This document shows positions 1 through 8,498 of a DNA stretch of 64,000 nt, one piece after another; position 1 is the stretch's first letter; every line of letters starts with the position of its first letter. The stretch comes from Sphingobium ummariense RL-3 (GTDB taxonomy: Bacteria; Pseudomonadota; Alphaproteobacteria; Sphingomonadales; Sphingomonadaceae). The stretch lies in contig NZ_AUWY01000136.1 of assembly GCF_000447205.1 (NCBI RefSeq), positions 124,001-188,000 on the forward strand, written 5' to 3'. A program made the position numbers and the translations under genes. Under the pieces are notes generated by a model. The model worked only from the letters and a program-made list of their open reading frames with translations. It was not told the DNA's origin and made no database searches.

Positions 1-33
1 ATTTCGATATCCCTTGCAGAAAATGAAGGAGGG

Positions 34-1764
34 ATGATGAAAAGGCTCGGACGTAGAGGGCTGCTGGCGGCGAGCGCATTGCTGGTCACGGGCGCGGCTC
101 ATGGAACAACGTCGGCGCTCGCGCAGTCGTCAGCCATTTCCAAGCCTGTGAAGGCGCAGCCGGCCCGCAAGCCGCGGAACGTCGTCTTCATCCTGCTTGA
201 CGATTTGCGTTACGACGGAATGGGTTTTCTCCAGCCCGAACTCAAAACCCCAAATATCGACCGGCTCGCGCGTGGCGGCACTTATTTTCCGAATACGGTC
301 GTGACCTCGTCTCTGTGCAGCCCCAGTCGGGCGACGATCCTGACCGGTGAGACCGCGCGCAATCACGGTGTTGTGGACAATGCGAACTCGTCGGAGGCTG
401 GGCTGACTTTCTTCCCCGCCTATCTGCAGAAGGCAGGCTATCAAACCGCTTTCATCGGCAAATGGCATATGGGGAATGATGTCGATTCTCCGCGTCCCGG
501 TTTCGACAAATGGGTCAGCTTCCGCGGGCAGGGCAGCTACTATCCTTCCAGCGGCGACCCCGACGCGGCCATCCAAGGCGGTGAGACCACGATGTGGAAC
601 GTGGATGGGAAGAAAGTCGCGCAGCAGGGCTATATCACCGACGAACTGACCGACTATGCGATGACCTGGCTACAGAAGGAGCGCGACCCGTCCAAACCCT
701 TCTTCCTCTATCTGAGCCATAAGGCCGTCCATTCCGATCCCTTGCCCCCGCCGCGCTACCGCCATCTTTATGATAAGACCGATTTCAAGATCCCGGCGAG
801 CGCGGCCAACACCCTGGAAAACTATCGGGGTAAGCCGATGTGGGTCTATAATCAGCGAAACACATGGCATGGTATCGACTTCTTCTACAATTCCGACATG
901 AAGATGGCCGAATATCTGCGTTTTTATTATGGCGCGCTCGCGGCTGTCGATGACAGTGTCGGTTGCATCCTCGATTATCTCAAAAAGAGCGGCCTGGAAA
1001 AGGACACGCTGGTCGTTTTCACAGCCGACAACGGCTTTCAGATCGGCGACCATGGCCTGATTGACAAGCGTACTGCATATCAGGCGTCTGTGCGCGTGCC
1101 GATGCTCATGTATGAGCCGGGTACCGTGCCTGCCGGGGCCATTAACAACGGACGCATTCGCAACCTCGATTATGCGCCGACCTTTCTCGATCTGGCGGGC
1201 GTAGAAAGGCCTCCACAGTTCGAGGGCGTCAGCGCCTGGCCGCTGATTACGGGCAAGGTCGCGGACGGGGACTGGAAGGCACCCGATTTCACATATGAAT
1301 ATTATTGGGAGTGGGCCTACCCTATGACGCCGGGCACCTTCGCGATCCAGCGCGGGGACCTCAAGTATATCCAATATTATGGTGTCTATGACACCGACGA
1401 ACTCTATGATCTGTCGCGTGATCCCGATGAGATGCGCAATCTAATCGACGATCCAGCCTATCTTTCTGCGAAGGTCGAACTGCGCAAGGTGCTTTATCAG
1501 CAACTGGCCAATCGAGATGGGCGGCACGCCATTCCCTTTGGTGAACGCAACGCCATCGGCAGCGTGCGGCGCAATCGCGCGGGACCTGGGGCTGCGCCTT
1601 TCCCGAACAGCTGGCTGGTCGAACCAAATCGCCTCGATCGAAAAGACAATGTCCTGCCCGACAGCCTTGAGAAACAGCGCGCGCATGATATGGGGAAAGC
1701 CTTCATGCCTTTCCCGGTCCTCGGCTCATCAGAAGCCGATACTAACGCCGGCCTGAAGCATTGA
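34..1764 (+). CDS. Exported family S1 sulfatase
   Basis: This is a formylglycine-dependent sulfatase of the alkaline-phosphatase superfamily, probably acting in the periplasm on a sulfated sugar. The N-terminus (about residues 1-31) is a signal peptide with a twin-arginine-like LGRRGLL followed by a hydrophobic stretch ending ALAQ. The metal-binding ILLDDLR follows at about residue 53. The activation motif CSPSR has Cys95 as the formylglycine site. TADNGFQIGDHG near residue 330 supplies further metal ligands. The 576 aa length is normal for the family. A strong GGAGG at 28-32 may favour the second Met (37) over 34. The gene overlaps its downstream neighbour by 4 bp and is followed by a second sulfatase. 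The substrate cannot be read from sequence. Confidence 0.9.
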   Translation: MMKRLGRRGLLAASALLVTGAAHGTTSALAQSSAISKPVKAQPARKPRNVVFILLDDLRYDGMGFLQPELKTPNIDRLARGGTYFPNTVVTSSLCSPSRATILTGETARNHGVVDNANSSEAGLTFFPAYLQKAGYQTAFIGKWHMGNDVDSPRPGFDKWVSFRGQGSYYPSSGDPDAAIQGGETTMWNVDGKKVAQQGYITDELTDYAMTWLQKERDPSKPFFLYLSHKAVHSDPLPPPRYRHLYDKTDFKIPASAANTLENYRGKPMWVYNQRNTWHGIDFFYNSDMKMAEYLRFYYGALAAVDDSVGCILDYLKKSGLEKDTLVVFTADNGFQIGDHGLIDKRTAYQASVRVPMLMYEPGTVPAGAINNGRIRNLDYAPTFLDLAGVERPPQFEGVSAWPLITGKVADGDWKAPDFTYEYYWEWAYPMTPGTFAIQRGDLKYIQYYGVYDTDELYDLSRDPDEMRNLIDDPAYLSAKVELRKVLYQQLANRDGRHAIPFGERNAIGSVRRNRAGPGAAPFPNSWLVEPNRLDRKDNVLPDSLEKQRAHDMGKAFMPFPVLGSSEADTNAGLKH

Positions 1765-2810
1765 GAGGGCGGTTCCCTTTTGCAGTTGCCGCAATGGCCT
1801 CTGCGCTGTTCGCTCACGTCGAACCAGCCGGCGCATCGGAGCGCGAAGCCAGATGCCTCGATGATCGGCTTTCGGCCAGCCTCATCCGCCTCAATCCGGC
1901 AGGCTCGCGTCTGACGGCGGTCATAGCGCCCACATTGGGCGGACAACTGGTGGGTTTGCAGGTCGAGCGAGGGGGCTTGACGCGGGAACTTCTCTATCGC
2001 GGCATGGACTTTTGCCCGTCGCCCGGCTTTGCTGGAAAGGCGATGGTGATGTGGCCGGCAACCGGCCGCAGCTTCGCGGACGATCCGGCCGCTGGTTCGT
2101 CCGACCCGGCAGGATGGTGGTGGCAGGGCAGGCGGTGGCCGATGCCCATCCATGGCTTTGCGAAGGAAGAGACATGGGTGCTCGTCTCCGCGCCGGAGAA
2201 AAGCGACAGGGCGAGCGCCACGATCGCTATGCGAGATACGCCGCAAACACGCGCGCTGTTTCCCTTCTCCTTCCGCCTATTCATCACCTATGCGCTGCGT
2301 GGAAATCGCCTGAGCGTCATCCATCGGGTGACGAACCGCTCGAAGGAGGCGATGCCCTTTTCGATCGGCAATCACATCACCTTCGCCCTTCCGCTTGCAG
2401 GGGAAGGCCGCGCCTCTGAAACCCGCGTGTCCGCAGACGGGTGGCAGCGCCTGCAACTGGACTCTCTTGGACGACCGGCGGGGAGGGTGACCAGCCCGCC
2501 GCTCCTTGCCATGCCTTTGTCTGTCCTTGGAACTGAAAGGGCGCTCCCCCTACTGTGGAGCGGATTCAGGCGCCAGCCTTCGGTGACGCTGATCCAGCCG
2601 GATGTGGGGTTGATTGTGGTGACCCAACAGAGCAGCCGACCCAAGAGTGATCGCATCGTCGCCTTCAACCTGTGGGGCAATGTCGACAAAGGCTTTTTCA
2701 GTCCCGAACCATGGTATGGCCGTCAGAACGCCCTGGCCGATCGCGGGGTCGTCCGACTGCCGCCCAACCAAGGTTTCACATGGGTGTTCACTGCCGACAT
2801 TCGCTTGTGA
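1761..2810 (+). CDS. Exported mutarotase-like (aldose 1-epimerase fold) protein
   Basis: The protein has 349 aa with a short N-terminal hydrophobic segment ending near AGAS, consistent with export. The body resembles galactose-mutarotase-like beta-sandwich proteins. It has an APTLGGQLVGL opening and PMPIHGFAKEETW near residue 130, which matches the HGFxR...W region of aldose epimerases, then a GNHITFALPL segment. The assigned start is TTG at 1761, overlapping the upstream sulfatase stop in a TTGA junction. ATG at 1794 is an alternative but shortens the leader. Its place between two sulfatases suggests sugar handling after desulfation. Enzymatic activity is not certain, and it could be a non-catalytic carbohydrate-binding homologue. 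Confidence 0.6.
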   Translation: MRGRFPFAVAAMASALFAHVEPAGASEREARCLDDRLSASLIRLNPAGSRLTAVIAPTLGGQLVGLQVERGGLTRELLYRGMDFCPSPGFAGKAMVMWPATGRSFADDPAAGSSDPAGWWWQGRRWPMPIHGFAKEETWVLVSAPEKSDRASATIAMRDTPQTRALFPFSFRLFITYALRGNRLSVIHRVTNRSKEAMPFSIGNHITFALPLAGEGRASETRVSADGWQRLQLDSLGRPAGRVTSPPLLAMPLSVLGTERALPLLWSGFRRQPSVTLIQPDVGLIVVTQQSSRPKSDRIVAFNLWGNVDKGFFSPEPWYGRQNALADRGVVRLPPNQGFTWVFTADIRL

Positions 2811-2857
2811 GACGAAAAAAATCAGGCCTGCTTGGCCGAACGAAGAAAGGTGTGCGC

Positions 2858-4357
2858 ATGAACGCCAAAGGCCGGAAACAGAGGCCGCAACGCTGGGGTT
2901 GCGCTACGATGCTGGCGCTGGCGGCCTGCGCTTTGTCTCAACCTGTCCTCGCCCGGGCGAACGCCGTCGGTCAGCAGCGAACGGCGCCTACCCGGCAGCA
3001 GTCGCAGCGGATGAACGTCCTGTTCCTCATCGCCGACGATCTCAATACGCGGACGAGCGCGGCGGGCTTCAAGGATGTGCGCACGCCCAATCTGGACAGG
3101 CTGGCGGCCCGATCGGTCAACTTCGCCAATGCCTATTCCCAATATCCCTGGTGTGGGCCGAGCCGCGCGTCTTTCCTGACGGGACGGCGGCCAGATACCA
3201 CCCGGGTCTGGGACTTGAAGACCATGTTCCGCAAAACCGTCCCCGATGCAGTAACGCTACCGGAATATTTTCGGCAGAACGGCTATTTTACCGGGCGCGT
3301 CGGCAAGATATTTCATCAAGGCGTGCCCGGCGACATCGGCACCAGTGGCCCGGATGACGCCCCATCATGGGACCGGGTGGTCAACCCCGCGGGCCGCGAC
3401 AAGATCAACGAACGCGACGGCCGTATGACCATCTTCAACCCGCATCCATCGGGGCGGCTGGGCAGCGCGCTCGCTTTCCTGGCGGATGAAGGCACGGATG
3501 AGGAACAGACCGATGGCAAGGTCGCGACCGAAACCATCGCGATGCTAAAGGAGCAGAAGGACAAGCCCTTCTTCATCGCGGCGGGCTTTTACCGGCCGCA
3601 TGTGCCGGAAGTCGCGCCTAAGAAATATTTCGACATGTACCCGCTGGCCAAGGTCCGCTTCCAGCCCGAAGACGACGCCCATCTCGCTCGGCTTCTGCCC
3701 GCGTCCTACGGGCTGGTGGGTTTCCAGAATCTCAAGCTGACGGTCGATCAGCAGCGCAGCTTCGTACGGGCCTATTACGCTGCCACCTCGTTCATGGATG
3801 CGCAGGTTGGGCGCGTGCTCGATGCTCTAAAACCGTTGGGGCTCGACCGGAACACGATCGTCGTTTTCACCAGTGACCACGGCTTCTTGCTGGGCGAGCA
3901 CGGGCAGTGGGAAAAGCAGATGTTATTCGAAGGGTCTGTGAAGGTGCCGCTCATTATCAACATGCCCGGCGCGCGCGGCAACCATAAGGTGTCGCGGAAA
4001 ATGGTTGAACTGGTGGACCTTTATCCGACGCTGGCCGAAATGGCCGGCCTGCCGCAACCCGACGGCATGGAAGGCAAAAGCCTCAAACCCCTTCTACAAA
4101 ACCCTCGATTGCGGACATGGACGCATCCGGCCTTCAGTCAGGTGCAGGGGGGACGCAGCGTGCGCGTGGATCGGTGGCGCTATATCGAGTGGGAACAGGG
4201 AAAGCTGGGCGCGGAACTCTATGATGAAGACAATGACCCTGCTGAGCATGTCAATCTTGCGAGTGATTCCCGCTATGCGTCGGTGGTCGCCCGACTGAAG
4301 GCGCTTTTACCTAAGAGTTCGCCTGGTCCCCGGTATGGGAGCAGTAGCGCTGAGTAG
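2858..4357 (+). CDS. Exported sulfatase, iduronate-2-sulfatase-like
   Basis: This is a second family S1 sulfatase of 499 aa. It has a signal peptide (hydrophobic TMLALAACALS, cleavage near VLARA), metal-binding LIADDLNTR at about residue 57, and the activation motif CGPSR with Cys99 as the formylglycine precursor. FTSDHGFLLGEHGQW lies near residue 345. The segment order (DDLN, YPWCGPSR, FYRPHVPEVAPKKYF) resembles iduronate-2-sulfatase-type enzymes. ATG 2858 was chosen over the longer upstream frame because a GAAAGG precedes it and a clean signal peptide follows. The C-terminus ends about 300 bp before insertion-sequence debris and looks close to complete. Confidence 0.88.
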   Translation: MNAKGRKQRPQRWGCATMLALAACALSQPVLARANAVGQQRTAPTRQQSQRMNVLFLIADDLNTRTSAAGFKDVRTPNLDRLAARSVNFANAYSQYPWCGPSRASFLTGRRPDTTRVWDLKTMFRKTVPDAVTLPEYFRQNGYFTGRVGKIFHQGVPGDIGTSGPDDAPSWDRVVNPAGRDKINERDGRMTIFNPHPSGRLGSALAFLADEGTDEEQTDGKVATETIAMLKEQKDKPFFIAAGFYRPHVPEVAPKKYFDMYPLAKVRFQPEDDAHLARLLPASYGLVGFQNLKLTVDQQRSFVRAYYAATSFMDAQVGRVLDALKPLGLDRNTIVVFTSDHGFLLGEHGQWEKQMLFEGSVKVPLIINMPGARGNHKVSRKMVELVDLYPTLAEMAGLPQPDGMEGKSLKPLLQNPRLRTWTHPAFSQVQGGRSVRVDRWRYIEWEQGKLGAELYDEDNDPAEHVNLASDSRYASVVARLKALLPKSSPGPRYGSSSAE

Positions 4358-4662
4358 TGCGTGGCTTCCACGGGCGTTCGATTTGTCAGGAGCATGGTTT
4401 TGCTGGATGCGGAGGAGCGGCGTGATCGCTGTTGCTGCCGTAATTCGAACCGGCACATGGAACCGGACCCCGCATGGTGTGACTTTCTCGCCAAACGCCT
4501 CCTGTTCGACAAATCCTGCTCGACTTCCCCATCAACCAGAGCGACAGCGTGCTTACTGAATCGCGCCGCCTGGCCGAGGACGCTTGCGATCATGGGGGCG
4601 AACAGGAGTTGGAACCCGATCCAGTGGTCGAGGATCTCATCGCCACGGCTCGTCGTAGCGGG
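4358..4662. other. Gene-free spacer between sulfatase and IS remnants
   Basis: About 305 bp. I see no open frame with a recognisable domain on either strand. Short frames here are not protein-like. Part of it may be the outer flank of the decayed IS481-family element that begins at 4663, but I could not place its terminal repeat with confidence. Confidence 0.4.
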
Positions 4663-4766
4663 TCAGGTGTTCAGTCCCGGCATCTGGTGGATCGGGTTGA
4701 CGATGAACCGGTCTGGCTCTGCCGTCCAGATTTTGGCGATGTATTCGTGGGGTGTGAGGCCGCTAA
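4663..4766 (-). pseudogene. IS481-family transposase, C-terminal fragment
   Basis: The reverse strand encodes SGLTPHEYIAKIW and ends HQMPGLNT followed by TGA. This is the characteristic C-terminus of one group of IS481-family DDE transposases. It is separated from the rest of the gene (6412-6898) by the IS1380-family element at 4767-6411. Removing that element and one copy of GCTAA joins the two halves in frame across RRLKTLSGLTPHEY. Confidence 0.8.
4762..4766. repeat. 5-bp target-site duplication GCTAA, left copy
   Basis: GCTAA lies immediately outside the left end of the IS1380-family element, and the identical GCTAA lies at 6412-6416 outside the right end. The length fits the short duplications made by this family. 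Confidence 0.8.
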
Positions 4767-4934
4767 CCTCTCTTATTCACGACGCTCGGTTTCGGGCCCG
4801 CTCTGGGCATTTGCTGCGGCTGGCTGTATTGCGCGGACGACCGGCATCGCTGGCGTTTGTTTCACCGCATTCGGATTGATGGGCTTTTCGGGTTGAAGGG
4901 CTGGGCTCGGAGTTCTGCGGCGCTGCCGCATGGG

Positions 4935-6305
4935 CTACGTCGGCGCAGGCTTCAGCCGGAGAACGAGGGCGCGGAACAGGTCGGCATCCGGACAGGCGGA
5001 AGCGAAGGCAATGCGGATGCGGCTAGCACTTTCTACGACGCGCGCAGCGACCTTGAGCAGCCGCAGGCGCAAGGTGGTAAACTCCGCGCTTGCCAGAGCA
5101 GCGGTCCTGGGCATCGCCTGCTGGATGCGCCATAGCAGCCAGTATGCGGCAGTGTGCAGTATCAGGCGCATCTGATTGGCATTGGCCGAGCGGCACGAGG
5201 TTCGGTCGCTGGCGAGCTGGGACTTGTGGCGCTTGATCAGGTTCTCGGCCTGACCACGCGCGCAGTAGAGCGTGTCGTAGATGTGCTCGGCCGATCCTGT
5301 TGCCAACGAGGTGACGACATAGCGGATGTCCATGCCCAGCGTGCTGGCCTCGATCCGTGCAACGACGCGACGCTGGCACTTCCAGGTCTTTGCCCCATAG
5401 CGGGTCTCGGCATAGTTGCGCAGGACGGGACACTGACGCTGGGCGCGCTTGACCGCGCAGGCATCGGCGACCGCAACAATGGCGGGATCGGCGCGCAGCG
5501 CTGAATTGGTGGGCAGGCCGAACACGTAATCGACGCGGGCCGCATCGCAGTAGGCCATGACCTCGGGTCGACCATAGTGCCCGTCGCCGCGGATAGTGAT
5601 GTGGGTATCGGGCCAATTACGGCGCAGGTGACGCACCAGGCGTCGGATGTGCCCCGCCGCCTCCTTTCCAGAAGGCGTCTTGCCTGTGCGCAGCAGCATG
5701 GCCACCGGCCTGCCGGTCGCGGTGTCGTAGATATGGATCGGTAGGAAGCAGCGCTCCCCATGATGCCCGTTCCAGAACGAGAGCTGTTGATAGCCATGCA
5801 CGACGTCGCACGTGTCGTCGATATCCAGCGTGACCGCTGTCGGAGGGGCGGGATAGCTGGCGCAGTAGATGTCGATCATCGCGGCCATCATGCTGGCCAG
5901 TTCGCGCGTAGTCGGTGCATTTTCCCACCGGCTCATCGTCGGTTGGCTGGCCAGCCCCGCGCCCGATTCCGGCAGCTTGCCGAGCGCCAGGCGGAAGCCT
6001 GGATCGTCGCGCAGAGCATCGAGATCATCGGCATCCTCATAGCCGCACGCAATCGCGAACACACGGGCACGCAGAATGTCATCCAGGCGATGGATCACCC
6101 GCGCTGGATCGCGCGGATCGGCAATACAAGCCGCCAGGCGCTGGCAAATCCCCATCGCGCGCTCGGCCTGTGCAAGCAGTAGAACACCGCCATCCGAGGT
6201 AAGCCGGCCACCGTCGAACGCAGCTGTGATTTTCTTGCGGCCGACTGCTGGGAATCCAAATGAGCTTGCGATATCATCGTTCATGGCGGGTGTGGCCCGT
6301 GGCAT
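4935..6305 (-). CDS. IS1380-family DDE transposase
   Basis: A 456 aa transposase that would cut and join the ends of the surrounding element. The N-terminal FDGGRLTSDGGVLLLAQAE is the IS1380 signature. Candidate catalytic acidic residues sit in TLDIDDTCDVVHG (about residue 165), TIRGDGHYGRPEV (about 245) and RGQAENLIKRHKSQL (about 370). The frame is full length with no stop, so the element may still be functional. Start ATG 6305 has AGGGCAGAAA just upstream; ATG 6284 is an alternative. The coding strand runs opposite to the sulfatases. Confidence 0.93.
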   Translation of the reverse strand: MPRATPAMNDDIASSFGFPAVGRKKITAAFDGGRLTSDGGVLLLAQAERAMGICQRLAACIADPRDPARVIHRLDDILRARVFAIACGYEDADDLDALRDDPGFRLALGKLPESGAGLASQPTMSRWENAPTTRELASMMAAMIDIYCASYPAPPTAVTLDIDDTCDVVHGYQQLSFWNGHHGERCFLPIHIYDTATGRPVAMLLRTGKTPSGKEAAGHIRRLVRHLRRNWPDTHITIRGDGHYGRPEVMAYCDAARVDYVFGLPTNSALRADPAIVAVADACAVKRAQRQCPVLRNYAETRYGAKTWKCQRRVVARIEASTLGMDIRYVVTSLATGSAEHIYDTLYCARGQAENLIKRHKSQLASDRTSCRSANANQMRLILHTAAYWLLWRIQQAMPRTAALASAEFTTLRLRLLKVAARVVESASRIRIAFASACPDADLFRALVLRLKPAPT

Positions 6306-6398
6306 TTTCTGCCCTGCGGCAGGTTCGGCTTAGACACCCAGTTCCTAATTCAGATCAGAGGCTTACGCCACTCCCGCCAACCCTTCAGGACACTTTTG

Positions 6399-6411
6399 GT
6401 GAATAAGGCGG
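6399..6411. repeat. Right terminal inverted repeat of IS1380 element
   Basis: Read inward, this end is CCGCCTTATTCAC. It matches the left end CCTCTCTTATTCAC (4767-4780) apart from one gap and one mismatch. Confidence 0.7.
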
Positions 6412-6898
6412 GCTAAGCGTCTTGAGCCGGCGAGCGAAGTTGTTTGCTGCCATGAAGTCGAGGTGTGTGCGTAGCTGATCGTGGTTTTCGTAATGGAAAC
6501 GTCGCGTCCTTGATGGTGCGTTTATCCGCTCGACCTGACCTTGGCCCACGGTTGGTTTGGCTTGCCGGTGCTCGATGTCGTTTGCCTCGCAGATCATATC
6601 GAAGTGCATCTGGCGCGACCTGGCGGTGTTGCGGTTGCGAGGCTGATCGGCGAACTGGACGCCATTATCCGTCAGGATCGCATGGATGCGGTAGGGAACG
6701 GCTTTCAGCAGGTATTCGAGAAACTCCCATGCCGTTCGCCTGTCGGCCTTGTCGACGAGTTGCGTGACGGCGAACTTGCTGGTGCGGTCGATGCCCACGA
6801 AGAGAGAGCTGGCCCTTAGCGGTCTGCACTTCGGCGATGTCCATGTGGACATGGAAGCCTGCCGGCGGCAGCCACACGCCGTGCGATTTGTCGTTCAT
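6412..6898 (-). pseudogene. IS481-family transposase, frameshifted N-terminal and central part
   Basis: Reading 6898 to 6412 on the reverse strand gives FHVHMDIAEVQTAKG in one frame. A frameshift near 6812 then leads to LFVGIDRTSKFAVTQLV and AILTDNGVQF, the DDE catalytic-core signature of IS481 transposases, ending NNFARRLKTLS at the insertion site. Besides the frameshift there are small deletions, for example in the stretch before GQVERIN. The extreme N-terminus upstream of 6900 is not recognisable. The gene was therefore probably already defective when, or became so after, the IS1380 element landed in it. Confidence 0.8.
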
Positions 6899-7061
6899 TA
6901 GGTTCGACCTCGAGCCACTGGGATTCTGTCATCTACGACGGTCTCGCATCGCGGCACGGCGGCCGATCCGTCACGACTGCCGTCGCGGCTGCGCACTTGT
7001 TGAACCTTCGGCAGCGCCTGTATCCGCGAGGTGACGGACGCAGGCCCCTTTTTCGCTTCGC

Positions 7062-7592
7062 TCAATCCTCATCCTGCCACCTGCGTAGATCCGTCTCGTC
7101 ATGATAGGCCATGCGGTCCGGGGTGGTGATGAATTCCATCGTCGTGCCCCACGGCATGCGGCAGTAGCAGACCTTGTTTCTGGGCCCCTTTTCGGTCGCA
7201 TAGGGAATGGCGCGGGGGGCGGTGAGGGGCGTACCGCCCGCCTTTTGGAAGCGCTCCACCGATGCGTCGATGTCATCGGTGTAGAGAGCGAAGTGGGTGA
7301 TACCGAAGTCGCTGGCCCGGATCGGCTGGGCTTGTTCGGGGCCATGCATTTCGAAGAGTTCGATATCAGGCCCGGTTCCGATCTTGACCATCGCCTGCGC
7401 CCGCACGATCGTTCCAGGGAAAGCGCCGACGGCCCTTTCGAATTCGGGGCCTTGCCGTGGCGGATCCTGCGGTCCGAAGGACTGGTAGATCAGCTGGCCG
7501 CCGAAGGCTTCTGCCAAGAAGGATTTTGCGGCTTCAATGTCGGGCACCGTGATGCCGATATGATTGACGCCGCGGATGACAGGTGCGGTCAT
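7062..7592 (-). CDS. VOC superfamily (glyoxalase/dioxygenase-like) protein
   Basis: About 176 aa with two vicinal-oxygen-chelate modules. GVNHIGITVPDIEAAKSFL near the start supplies a typical first metal-ligand His. The second module carries SDFGITHFALYTDDIDASV near residue 95, and a C-terminal WGTTMEFIT provides a candidate ligand Glu. Such proteins are metal-dependent lyases, dioxygenases or isomerases, and the substrate is unknown. ATG 7592 is preferred; the GTG four codons upstream is possible. It is the last gene of a minus-strand cluster with an epoxide-hydrolase-like enzyme (57 bp upstream) and an SDR, opposite a LysR regulator. This arrangement suggests an inducible small-molecule catabolic unit. 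Confidence 0.8.
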   Translation of the reverse strand: MTAPVIRGVNHIGITVPDIEAAKSFLAEAFGGQLIYQSFGPQDPPRQGPEFERAVGAFPGTIVRAQAMVKIGTGPDIELFEMHGPEQAQPIRASDFGITHFALYTDDIDASVERFQKAGGTPLTAPRAIPYATEKGPRNKVCYCRMPWGTTMEFITTPDRMAYHDETDLRRWQDED

Positions 7593-7649
7593 GACAGTTT
7601 CCACTCTTTGTAGTTGCGCGTCGAGTCTATGATGGCGCGGGCGCTGGGT

Positions 7650-8498
7650 TCACTTGGCCTTGAGGAACTCGATCAGGGCGGCCGCCACTTCATCCGGCCG
7701 TTCGTCCGCCACATAGTGGCTGCACCGCGCGATTGAGCCGCCCGTCACAGTGCCGGCGAACTCCTTGAGCATCGGTACCATGTGCGGGCCGAAGCGCTGA
7801 TCCCCACCTAGGCCAAGCACGGGTATGTCCAGCAGTTGTTTCTTGTATTCCAGCGCGGCCGCATGGTCGACGCTAAGCGTCCGATACCATTCCATACCGC
7901 CGCGCGTGCGGCCAGGGAGCGCCATCGCCTTGGCATATATCTCGACGTCCGCCGGATCGAAGCTGCTGTGATCGTAGAACCGTTCGGATATGAATGCCGA
8001 GATATAGTCATATTCTCGGCCGTGGATCAGACGTTCGGGCAGGTCGCGGTTCATATGGAAGCCGAAGTGCCAGAGCCTTGCGGTCGTCGCCTCCCAACCG
8101 GTCCAGCCGGGAAGCGGAACGTCGAGGACGGCCAGATGGGTGACAGCCTGACGGTAGATGGCGGCCTGCGGCAAGGCGATCATTCCGCCGATGTCATGGC
8201 CGCACACTGCGTAGCGTTCATGCCCGAGAGCAATCATCACATCATGCGCGTCTTGCGCCATCGTTGCCTTATCATAGCCGCCCCGCGGGCAGTCGGAAAA
8301 GCCCGCGCCGCGCAGGTCGATGGCCACCACGCTGAAATGCTCGGCCAGGAGCGGCATCACCTTGTGCCATTCCCACCATGTCTCAGGCCAGCCGTGCAGC
8401 AGCAGGATCGGCGGGCCTGAGCCTCCCGTGACGGCGTTGATCTTGATGCCGTTCGCCGGCACCAACTGCTGGGTAAAGCCTGGCAAGGCTGTGATCAT
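7650..8498 (-). CDS. Alpha/beta hydrolase, epoxide hydrolase-like
   Basis: A 282 aa cytosolic alpha/beta hydrolase. The oxyanion motif HGWPETWWEW is at about residues 35-44. The nucleophile elbow GHDIGG places an Asp at about residue 102, as in epoxide hydrolases and haloalkane dehalogenases rather than Ser esterases. The final catalytic His is probably in RCSHYVADERP near residue 260. HGWPETW and the cap-domain WYR favour an epoxide hydrolase, but the substrate is not deducible. Its ATG overlaps the stop of the upstream SDR gene in an ATGA junction, so the two are probably translationally coupled. Confidence 0.82.
   Translation of the reverse strand: MITALPGFTQQLVPANGIKINAVTGGSGPPILLLHGWPETWWEWHKVMPLLAEHFSVVAIDLRGAGFSDCPRGGYDKATMAQDAHDVMIALGHERYAVCGHDIGGMIALPQAAIYRQAVTHLAVLDVPLPGWTGWEATTARLWHFGFHMNRDLPERLIHGREYDYISAFISERFYDHSSFDPADVEIYAKAMALPGRTRGGMEWYRTLSVDHAAALEYKKQLLDIPVLGLGGDQRFGPHMVPMLKEFAGTVTGGSIARCSHYVADERPDEVAAALIEFLKAK

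Larger units (their letters stand above)
4767..6411 (-). mobile_element. IS1380-family insertion sequence, apparently complete
   Basis: The element is 1645 bp and encodes one transposase on the minus strand. Its ends read CCTCTCTTATTCAC (4767-4780) and, inverted, CCGCCTTATTCAC (6399-6411), an imperfect terminal inverted repeat sharing the TTATTCAC core. It is bounded by GCTAA direct repeats at 4762-4766 and 6412-6416. It interrupts a codon-aligned site in an IS481-family transposase, so the insertion point is confirmed independently by protein homology. Element length, single gene and 5-bp duplication are all normal for IS1380. Confidence 0.88.

Noticed and set aside
7650..8498. Haloalkane dehalogenase
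   Set aside because: The Asp nucleophile fits both families, but the HGWPETW motif and overall pattern are closer to epoxide hydrolases and the halide-binding residues could not be identified.
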